NCBI RefSeq assembly: GCF_047730175.1
Contig: NZ_CP159833.1
Coordinates: forward strand, 2,108,001-2,172,000
DNA length: 64,000 nt
Source: Marifrigoribacter sp047730175
Lineage (GTDB): Bacteria > Bacteroidota > Bacteroidia > Flavobacteriales > Flavobacteriaceae
Direction of reading: 5' to 3'
The position numbers and the translations under genes were made by a program. Below the pieces are notes generated by a model. That model saw nothing but the letters and a program-made list of their open reading frames with translations. It searched no databases and had not been told where the DNA came from. Below are positions 17,176 to 22,945 of this stretch, piece by piece. Each line of letters starts with the position of its first letter. Within the stretch, counting starts at the first letter, position 1.

Positions 17176-17454
17176 TTATTCGTTTCTCAACTCCTCCATT
17201 TCAGCAATCATATTTTCGAGTTTTCTAAAAATTCGACTGTAAGCCAAATTCACATCCCATTTATAAATTTTACCACCAAAAACATAAATTAGAACCGCAA
17301 TTACAAGGGCTATAATCCATGTAAATGTTGGAATTCCATAGACTAGATGAAATCCAGAATTCAAAATCGCTGCATTCGTTACTTCTCCTGTTTTCAATGC
17401 ATGTACTATTGGCATCAAAGATGTTAAGAAAACCAGGGGATAAAAGAAACGCAT
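17176..17454 (-). CDS. small membrane protein of the ECF sigma operon
   Basis: A 92-residue protein with two predicted membrane segments (about residues 3-20 and 43-61, 'WIIALVIAVLIYVFG') and a charged, probably coiled-coil cytoplasmic tail ending 'KLENMIAEMEELRNE'. No named family is recognised. It follows the 115-residue membrane protein by 15 bases in the operon behind the ECF sigma factor. Proteins so placed often act as sigma-factor partners; that role is inferred from position only. Confidence 0.65.
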   Translation of the reverse strand: MRFFYPLVFLTSLMPIVHALKTGEVTNAAILNSGFHLVYGIPTFTWIIALVIAVLIYVFGGKIYKWDVNLAYSRIFRKLENMIAEMEELRNE

Positions 17455-17469
17455 TACTTTTGTATTGTT

Positions 17470-17817
17470 TTAAATGGCCATTTCAAGCCAGCTGTTGAAT
17501 GACTTGACATAATCATAACTACTCAAACTAGCATCAATGTTTTTCATGGTTCTTCCCTGTTTAATACTTATCCAACAAACCCCCATAAAGAGAAAAAGTA
17601 TGAATACTCCAGTATAGGGAGTCCCAATCGCATCGTACAGCCCCAAATTCAAAAATGCAAAAACCATAATGACGTAAATATTAACTTTCATCATTCGTTT
17701 GAATTTATCTATAATAGTTTTCGATTTTTGATTATATAAATCATTGAGTTTAGGAGCTACTAGTGAGTCACTGTCTAAAAATCTTTTTTTCCAAATTGTT
17801 TCAATTGATCTTCCCAT
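17470..17817 (-). CDS. membrane protein downstream of ECF sigma factor
   Basis: A 115-residue protein with a basic N-terminal half (about residues 1-42, ending 'IIDKFKRMMKVN') and two hydrophobic helices (about 47-65 and 68-86). No enzyme motif is visible. Its ATG overlaps the original 3' end of the sigma factor gene (17801-17817), typical of translational coupling between a sigma factor and its cognate membrane regulator. An anti-sigma role is plausible but unproven, as no ZAS or other known anti-sigma motif is present. Confidence 0.65.
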   Translation of the reverse strand: MGRSIETIWKKRFLDSDSLVAPKLNDLYNQKSKTIIDKFKRMMKVNIYVIMVFAFLNLGLYDAIGTPYTGVFILFLFMGVCWISIKQGRTMKNIDASLSSYDYVKSFNSWLEMAI

Positions 17818-18292
17818 CTAATACTTTTTTTAAGCGTTCCTTTATTCTTGTAACTCATACACCGATGTTGTTAGCATTGGTGCCAATGATATCGGCGATT
17901 TCCTGATATGACTTTTCTTCTAGATAAAGTAAAATCACTCCTCTGTCAACTTCAGATAATTGTCTAATGGCATCATACAATTGATTAAGAGATTCATCAG
18001 CAAAGGCATGGCTTTCTTCTATGGCTTCTTCAGGCAAGGAATCAGAAGCGAAATACTGGTGATTCTTTTTCTTTTTCTTTAGAAAAGTCAAGCATACATT
18101 CAATGATATCCTATAAACCCAAGTAGACCATTCACACTGCTCCTGAAAATTATCTTTGCTTCTCCAAATCTGTAAACACACCTCTTGGTAGTAATCTTCA
18201 AAATCTTCCTGAGAATTGGTATATGCCCGACAAATTTTTATGACAATGGCTACATGGGGTAAAATGGATAATCTGTAAAAATCATTACTCAT
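17801..18292 (-). pseudogene. ECF RNA polymerase sigma factor with premature TGA
   Basis: The reading frame from ATG 18292 encodes region 2 (about residues 15-70, 'DYYQEVCLQIWRSKDNF' and 'WSTWVYRISLNVCL') and region 4 ('LSEVDRGVILLYLEEKSYQEIADIIG'). A TGA at 17857-17855 stops it after NANNIGV, 145 residues in. The same frame then continues VTRIKERLKKVLDGKIN to a TGA at 17801, which is the expected end of region 4. Arginine (CGA) is the usual residue at the stop position, so one C-to-T change explains it. The truncation removes part of the -35-recognition helix. The downstream gene start overlaps the original end. Confidence 0.75.
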
Positions 18293-18325
18293 TTATAAAT
18301 AATCTGATAATTATAATATTAACTA

Positions 18326-18532
18326 TCATGCATTATTTTTGTTCTTTAAGAATTTATTTGCAAAATATCCCAACAGGGAAATCTGCAAACCTGCACCAAT
18401 GATTAATGCATTTATTACAATTTGATTTTTATCAGAATCTTTTAATACTATACTGCAAATTAGAATAAGTGCCGCCCAAATAAGTGATCCAGATACTTGA
18501 AGAATTGAAATACTTCTATTTTGATTTTTCAT
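18326..18532 (-). CDS. small two-helix membrane protein
   Basis: A 68-residue protein with two hydrophobic helices (about residues 10-29 and 38-58) and short charged ends. The two halves are separated by the turn 'KDSDKNQ'. It is not recognised. It is the first gene of the four-gene minus-strand unit containing the ECF sigma factor (33-base gap to the sigma start). No exact TAnnTTTG box was found upstream. Confidence 0.55.
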   Translation of the reverse strand: MKNQNRSISILQVSGSLIWAALILICSIVLKDSDKNQIVINALIIGAGLQISLLGYFANKFLKNKNNA

Positions 18533-18654
18533 AACCTTGTTTTTAATTGATTTACTTGGTTAGTGGTCAAAATCAAAAATTATTACACCCATCACCGTTT
18601 TTTTTTTAATCAGACAATTTATTTACTCGTGGCAGGAAAAAAATTCACTAATTT

Positions 18655-18851
18655 GTGATAACGGCTCGGCTATGGTTAGTACGGGATTTAAAAGTAGTTA
18701 ACTTTCGATTAAGCACTTAGCCAAAACTTTTTATTTTGTTTTATCTTTTTATTTTTAAAGCCAAATCAAAAGATTTGGCGGACTTGGTTAAAAGCTCTAA
18801 AATTTGGGTTAAGCACCAAAACCCGTATTAACTATAGCCATTGTTGTACGC
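18655..18851. repeat. attC-like imperfect hairpin, element 2
   Basis: The element begins GTGATAAC-GGCTC and ends ATT-GTTGTACGC. An 18-position stem (18668-18685 with 18822-18839) has 16 Watson-Crick pairs and 2 G-T pairs on the plus strand. The outer AAC (18660-18662) faces GTT (18843-18845) across a 5-base versus 3-base internal loop, as in element 1. A second perfect 8-bp hairpin, GCCAAATC/GATTTGGC with an AAAA loop (18760-18779), forms in the tip, and TTAAGCAC occurs twice. The element follows the 3' end of the gene at 18859. Confidence 0.65.
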
Positions 18852-18858
18852 TGGCTTT

Positions 18859-19263
18859 TCATTCCGTTAAACTTTTAATCAAATCATTTTGTAGGAATTC
18901 AAATTTCGACTTTTTCCAAAAAGACAAGTCAATTAGCCCTGTTGTACTATTCTCTTTCCAAATTCCGTTTTCATTCGATTCCACAGTCCATTTTATCGGT
19001 CGATTTCCTTTTTTTGTCAATTTCAACCTACAATCTTTAGAAAGTCCGAACGCAAAAAAATTCAGCGCATCATTTTCATTGTTAAATTCCTCGTGCCAAA
19101 AGTCAAACGCAACAGTAAAACCCCCGTTTCCATTGTCAGTCAGAGTAACTGGAAATCCGCTTTCGTTTTTTGGATTCACAGTTATTGATTCAGGATTTAA
19201 GTCATATTCCGCTTCAGGATATTTCTTTAGTCGACTTACTATTTCGTCTATCGTTTTGCTCAT
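18859..19263 (-). CDS. hypothetical cytoplasmic protein in a cassette-like unit
   Basis: A 134-residue protein starting MSKTIDEIVSRLKKYPE, with alternating polar and hydrophobic strands ('FPVTLTDNGNGGFTVAFDFWHEEF', then 'IKWTVES' and 'LIDLSFWKKSKFEFLQN'). No signal peptide, membrane helix or known motif is visible; the beta-rich, tryptophan-containing pattern resembles small immunity-type proteins, but that is only an impression. The ATG at 19263 is preferred over a TTG at 19281 that lies inside the boundary motif. The gene is bracketed by GTTGTACGC in inverted orientation (19282-19274 and 18843-18851). Confidence 0.6.
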   Translation of the reverse strand: MSKTIDEIVSRLKKYPEAEYDLNPESITVNPKNESGFPVTLTDNGNGGFTVAFDFWHEEFNNENDALNFFAFGLSKDCRLKLTKKGNRPIKWTVESNENGIWKENSTTGLIDLSFWKKSKFEFLQNDLIKSLTE

Positions 19264-19365
19264 TTTTTGGCTTGCGTACAACTTGTTATATCGTTATGTT
19301 TATACTCGTTTATCGTCTTGTGTTACTAGACATACATACTTTTTGTGCATTTTTATCTAATAAAA

Positions 19366-19405
19366 ATCCCCACACCGTTCGCCAAAGGCAAATAGGAGTG
19401 GGGAT
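19366..19405. repeat. hairpin-forming inverted repeat
   Basis: ATCCCCAC (19366-19373) and GTGGGGAT (19398-19405) are exact inverted repeats, with a nested GCC-AAA-GGC between them. There is no T tract, so it is not a typical terminator. It lies in the 474-base gap between the gene ending at 19263 and the HTH gene. Confidence 0.5.
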
Positions 19406-19494
19406 AGCGTATAAAGGTATAAATATTTAAGACAATAGCATGTTTTTTTTGCGAGAAATGTTAATTGTATCTGTTCTTTTTTCCATTGCATTAT

Positions 19495-19680
19495 ATGTTC
19501 ATTACTTTTTTGCATTGATCAAAAAAGTAACCAAAAAAATCTAGTCTTACGATTCCTCTTCACCCATTACGTTTTTCAAGTGAAGTGAAATGAACTCGCT
19601 ATGCTCAAACAGAATTTCACTTTTACCGCTTTTCAAAGCTATGGGTCCCGAAGTCGAATCGTGGGACTGAAACAAGATGC
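19495..19680. repeat. block of palindromic intergenic repeats
   Basis: The block contains the inverted repeat TTACTTTTTT/AAAAAAGTAA (19502-19511 and 19521-19530) and AAGTGAAAT/ATTTCACTT (19583-19591 and 19614-19622), plus GATTC and GAATC near its two ends. Its wording (ACTTTTTT-loop-AAAAAAGTAACC, 'ACTCGCTATGCTCAAACA') is familiar from intergenic repeats in flavobacterial genomes. No reading frame was supported here. Confidence 0.5.
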
Positions 19681-19737
19681 ATTGAAATTTTTTAGTTTAG
19701 AATAATGAGTAAAAGCTTCGTTTTAAAAAATAAACAA

Positions 19738-20100
19738 TTAGGTTTTAGTTTGTAACACTTCTTTTAAGGTTGCTACTTGGGTTGTTAATTGTTTGTTTTC
19801 TTCTTGCAGGGTGTTAATGAGTTCATCTTTGCTGGTGTCGGCAGGAATGTCGCTGCTAAAATGAGCAGGGAGTTGTGCTGCGATATCGCTAAAAAAATTG
19901 TGTTGTAGTGCATGCGAGATATCCCAAAGAATGTCAATAGCTAAGGTCTTTCTTTTTTGATACCTGCTTATACTCGATTTATCTCGTTGTAGAAGTCTTG
20001 CTAGTACTGCTTTGCGTATGTGTTTTGCTCTAAAATAGGTTTTTAATAAGTTGCCCATATGAGGCGTAGGAGGTGGAATGTTGGATTTCATTTTTTTCAT
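19738..20100 (-). CDS. HTH protein with C-terminal coiled coil
   Basis: A protein of about 120 residues. An N-terminal 'PPPTPHMGNLLKTYF' leads into a helix-turn-helix (about residues 25-50, 'AVLARLLQRDKSSISRYQKR') and a tail 'LINTLQEENKQLTTQVATLKEVL' that reads as a coiled coil. This layout is common in small Bacteroidota DNA-binding proteins of unknown target. The ATG at 20100 is chosen; a longer start at 20127 would run into the 21-bp repeats. It directly follows the repeat-encoded ORF by one base and may be translated together with it. Confidence 0.6.
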   Translation of the reverse strand: MKKMKSNIPPPTPHMGNLLKTYFRAKHIRKAVLARLLQRDKSSISRYQKRKTLAIDILWDISHALQHNFFSDIAAQLPAHFSSDIPADTSKDELINTLQEENKQLTTQVATLKEVLQTKT

Positions 20101-20101
20101 T

Positions 20102-20311
20102 TTAAAATAAACTGCGGTAAATGTCAATTAAGTTGTGGTTTTTGTCAATTGTGTTGTGGCTATTGTTAATTGAGTAGCGGTATTTGTTAATTGTTTTTAC
20201 CAAAAAGGAAAAAGAATTGCCATAATGGTTAATTGTGTTTACCAAAAAGGTAAATGATTTTACTAAATCGTTAATTGTATTTACTAAAATGGTAAAAGAT
20301 TTCATTAAAAC
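20102..20311. repeat. ten tandem 21-bp units
   Basis: Units begin at 20102, 20123, 20144, 20165, 20186, 20207, 20228, 20249, 20270 and 20291. The best-kept ones start GTTAATTG or GGTAAA; towards the HTH gene they drift (GTCAATT, then TTAAAAT). From 20186 to 20311 a two-unit (42-bp) higher-order period is clear. No insertion or deletion breaks the 21-base phase over 210 bases. Units are contiguous, so this is not a CRISPR. Twenty-one bases is two helical turns, which also suits cooperative protein binding. Confidence 0.75.
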
Positions 20312-20356
20312 ATGAATTTTTAGATGTTTCGTTATCTCTAAAATTATTTTTGACAT
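20102..20356 (-). CDS. heptad-repeat small ORF encoded by 21-bp units
   Basis: This 84-codon frame begins MSKIILEITKHLKIH and then consists of seven-residue repeats that alternate between KSFT-type and NTIN-type heptads ('DLVKSFT', 'FLVNTIN', 'FLVKTIN' and diverged copies 'NSHNTID', 'KNHNLID'). The repeat register coincides exactly with the codon frame and ends at the stop codon. It may be a real coiled-coil-like peptide coupled to the HTH gene one base downstream, or non-coding operator repeats that happen to be open. No family is recognised. Confidence 0.35.
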   Translation of the reverse strand: MSKIILEITKHLKIHVLMKSFTILVNTINDLVKSFTFLVNTINHYGNSFSFLVKTINKYRYSINNSHNTIDKNHNLIDIYRSLF

Positions 20357-20434
20357 AAAACTTTTTATAAAAACAGTTAATAGTTTTTAATAAACCTTTT
20401 TTATTAATGTATTTTGAAAGCCTACTTTTACATT

Positions 20435-21211
20435 ATGAATACAAGAGAAAATCAATTAAAAGCATTCGATCGTTTATTAACTATCATGGACGAACTTCGT
20501 GAGCAATGTCCTTGGGATAAAAAACAGACCTTGCAATCTTTACGTCATCTTACCATTGAAGAAACCTACGAGTTAGGCGACGCTATTTTAGAGAATGATT
20601 TACAAGAGGTAAAGAAGGAATTAGGAGATCTTTTGTTGCACATTGTGTTTTATGCGCGAATTGGTAGTGAAACTAATGATTTTGATATTGCAGATGTAGC
20701 GAATGAGATTTGTGAAAAATTAATTTTTCGTCATCCACATATCTATAGCGACGTTGTAGTGAAAGATGAAAAAGATGTACAGCGCAATTGGGAGCTTTTA
20801 AAATTAAAAGAAGGAAAGCAAAGTGTGTTAGAAGGCGTGCCAAAATCCTTGCCTGCTTTAGTGAAAGCAAATCGAATACAAGATAAAGTAGCAGGAGTAG
20901 GCTTTGATTGGGAAGAACCACAACAGGTTTTTGAAAAGCTTCAGGAAGAACTTGGTGAGCTTCAACATGAAGTAGACGAAAACAATGCAGATAAAATAGA
21001 AGCCGAATTTGGAGATGTATTGTTTTCTATGATTAATTATGCTCGATTTTTAAAAGTAGATCCTGAAAATGCACTAGAGCGCACCAATAAAAAATTCATC
21101 AAACGATTTCAGTATTTAGAAGCAAAAGCAAAAGGTCTTGGGAAATCACTTTCAGATATGACCTTAACCGAAATGGATGTGTATTGGAATGAAGCCAAGA
21201 AAGAAGGGTGA
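20435..21211 (+). CDS. mazG: nucleoside triphosphate pyrophosphohydrolase MazG
   Basis: A 258-residue all-alpha NTP pyrophosphatase with two MazG domains, which hydrolyses (d)NTPs to monophosphates in the cytoplasm. Each domain carries the metal-binding EExxE/ExxD pattern: 'TIEETYELGDAI' with 'KKELGDLLLHIVFY' in the first, and 'LQEELGELQHEV' with 'EAEFGDVLFSMINYA' in the second. The leading 'LTIMDELREQCPWDKKQT' is characteristic. The ATG at 20435 is used instead of an upstream TTG (20414). It is followed by repeats and a shared terminator with the convergent pepT. Confidence 0.95.
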   Translation: MNTRENQLKAFDRLLTIMDELREQCPWDKKQTLQSLRHLTIEETYELGDAILENDLQEVKKELGDLLLHIVFYARIGSETNDFDIADVANEICEKLIFRHPHIYSDVVVKDEKDVQRNWELLKLKEGKQSVLEGVPKSLPALVKANRIQDKVAGVGFDWEEPQQVFEKLQEELGELQHEVDENNADKIEAEFGDVLFSMINYARFLKVDPENALERTNKKFIKRFQYLEAKAKGLGKSLSDMTLTEMDVYWNEAKKEG

Positions 21212-21260
21212 AAACTAAGTATCTGGTATCTGGTATGTTTTTTTTGCTATTTATATCCCT

Positions 21261-21365
21261 TGTCATCCTGAGCTTGACTCAGGATCCACTCAACAGTAGT
21301 TTATATATCATGATAGATTCCCAGTCACACTTCGACCTAGCTCAGTGGGACAGCTGAGAATGACA
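21261..21365. repeat. palindromic intergenic repeat
   Basis: The unit is bounded by TGTCATCCTGAG and GAGAATGACA. It contains the hairpin ATCCTGAG/CTCAGGAT (21265-21272, 21278-21285) and ACTTCGACCTAGCTCAGT. It resembles the repeats at 41255 and 41951 in its TGTCAT...ATGACA ends. Confidence 0.6.
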
Positions 21366-21397
21366 AAAAAAACAACCCAATCAATTAGAATTTATTT

Positions 21398-21487
21398 TGT
21401 CATTCTGATTGAAATGAAGAATCTCTTAAAAATATAAAAGAGTGAATTATAGATATATAAGATTCCCTCGCTTCGCTCTGAATGACA
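21398..21487. repeat. palindromic intergenic repeat
   Basis: The ends TGTCATTCTGA and CTGAATGACA are near-inverted, and AAGAATCT/AAGATTCCC fall inside. It shares the TGTCATTC...GAATGACA plan with the 41255 and 41951 repeats. Confidence 0.6.
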
Positions 21488-21490
21488 TAA

Positions 21491-21523
21491 AAAAAACCTT
21501 CAGCAAGCGCTGAAGGTTTTTTT
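21491..21523. terminator. bidirectional terminator between mazG and pepT
   Basis: The perfect stem AACCTTCAGC/GCTGAAGGTT with an AAGC loop is flanked by A and T runs on both sides. It can end transcription from mazG on the plus strand and from pepT on the minus strand. Confidence 0.85.
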
Positions 21524-21530
21524 GTCAAAT

Positions 21531-21577
21531 CGAGCGCAGTCGAGATCTTTTTATTTAGGAGTTCTCGACTGCGCTCG
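21531..21577. repeat. 15-bp perfect inverted repeat
   Basis: CGAGCGCAGTCGAGA (21531-21545) and its exact reverse complement (21563-21577) are separated by 17 bases. It lies just past the terminator and before the pepT stop, and is of the REP-like class frequent in flavobacteria. Confidence 0.7.
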
Positions 21578-21599
21578 AACAGATAATTCGTTTGATTAT

Positions 21600-22835
21600 T
21601 TACTGCTTTGCAGTAAGTTGAGCAATATTAACAATCACTTCAATTGCTTTTTGCATACTTTCAACAGGAACATACTCATACCTTCCATGGAAATTATGAC
21701 CACCTGCAAAAATATTTGGACAAGGTAATCCCATAAAACTTAATTGAGATCCATCTGTTCCACCACGAATAGGTTTAATTAGCGGTTTTATACCTGCTTG
21801 TTTCATTGCTTCTTCAGCAATATCTACAATATGCATTACAGGTTCAATTTTTTCACGCATGTTAAAATATTGATCTTTAATTTCAACTTCAATTACCTCA
21901 CTACCATATTGAGAGTTTAATTCAGCAGCAAGTTTAAGCATTACTTCTTTTCTTGCTTCAAAGTGACCTTTGTCATGATCTCTAATGATATAGCTTAATT
22001 TAGTTTCTTCAACCAAACCATTGATACTATATAAGTGGAAAAAACCTTCACGTCCTTCTGTATGTTCAGGAGTTTCCATTTTTGGTAATGAATTGATAAA
22101 CTGCGTAGCAATATGTTGACTGTTAATCATTTTACCTTTTGCATAGCCAGGGTGTACAATCTTACCTTTCACTTTAACTTCGGCTCCAGCTGCATTAAAG
22201 TTTTCGTATTCTAGTTCTCCAACTTGGCTACCATCCATGGTATAAGCCCATGCTGCTCCAAATTTTTCAACATCAAATTTATGAGCTCCACGACCAATTT
22301 CTTCATCTGGAGTAAAGCCTATTCTAATTTTACCGTGTTTAATTTCAGGATGATTTACAAGGTATTCCATTGCTGAAATAATTTCAGCGATACCAGCTTT
22401 ATCGTCAGCTCCTAATAGTGTAGTCCCATCAGTAGTTATTAAAGTCTGTCCTTTATATAAAAGTAAGTCATCAAAATAGGAAGGAGATAATACAATACCT
22501 TCTTCTTCATTAAGCATGATGTCTTTACCATCGTAATTTTCTATAATTTGTGGTTTCACATTTGCTCCAGTAAAATCGGGTGTGGTATCAAAATGAGAAA
22601 CAAATCCAATTACAGGAACGTCATGATCCACATTGCTTGGTAGAGTTGCCATGATATAGGCGTTTCCATCAATAGTAACATCTTCTAGTCCAATTTTTTT
22701 TAATTCTTCAACTAAAGCATTGGCTAAATTCCATTGTTTTTCAGTACTTGGAGTGGTGTCACTATTTGGATCACTTTCAGTGTCTATTGTAACATAACTT
22801 ACAAAACGATCTATGAGTTTTTGTTTTGGTATCAT
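21600..22835 (-). CDS. pepT: peptidase T (tripeptide aminopeptidase)
   Basis: This 411-residue M20 metallopeptidase releases N-terminal residues from tripeptides in the cytoplasm. Expected zinc ligands and catalytic residues are present: H81 with D83 in VSHFDTTPDF, D144 in GADDKAG, E178-E179 in TPDEEIGRG, D201 in YTMDGS, and a C-terminal histidine in 'AGGHNFHGRYEYVP'. The 'DQYFNM' and 'IRGGTDGSQLSFMGLPCPN' stretches match PepT closely. The start ATG at 22835 is 14 bases from a clear -7 box. Confidence 0.97.
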   Translation of the reverse strand: MIPKQKLIDRFVSYVTIDTESDPNSDTTPSTEKQWNLANALVEELKKIGLEDVTIDGNAYIMATLPSNVDHDVPVIGFVSHFDTTPDFTGANVKPQIIENYDGKDIMLNEEEGIVLSPSYFDDLLLYKGQTLITTDGTTLLGADDKAGIAEIISAMEYLVNHPEIKHGKIRIGFTPDEEIGRGAHKFDVEKFGAAWAYTMDGSQVGELEYENFNAAGAEVKVKGKIVHPGYAKGKMINSQHIATQFINSLPKMETPEHTEGREGFFHLYSINGLVEETKLSYIIRDHDKGHFEARKEVMLKLAAELNSQYGSEVIEVEIKDQYFNMREKIEPVMHIVDIAEEAMKQAGIKPLIKPIRGGTDGSQLSFMGLPCPNIFAGGHNFHGRYEYVPVESMQKAIEVIVNIAQLTAKQ

Positions 22836-22848
22836 TTTTAGTTTTTTT

Positions 22849-22856
22849 CAAAGATA
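22849..22856 (-). promoter_or_regulatory. -7 promoter element for pepT
   Basis: The minus strand reads TATCTTTG, an exact TAnnTTTG match ending 13 bases before the ATG at 22835. Confidence 0.65.
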
Positions 22857-22945
22857 TAATATTATCAGTTTTTTTTTAATTTAAGTTTCAAAAATGTATT
22901 AAGAAAAATTTAACTTACCTTTCAAAAATAACTAAAACAACAATT

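Noticed and set aside
19502..19530. Rho-independent terminator
   Set aside because: The stem is almost entirely A-T pairs, without GC content, and it is part of a repeat block.
20102..20311. CRISPR array
   Set aside because: The 21-bp units are contiguous, with no spacers and gradual drift; no cas gene is near.
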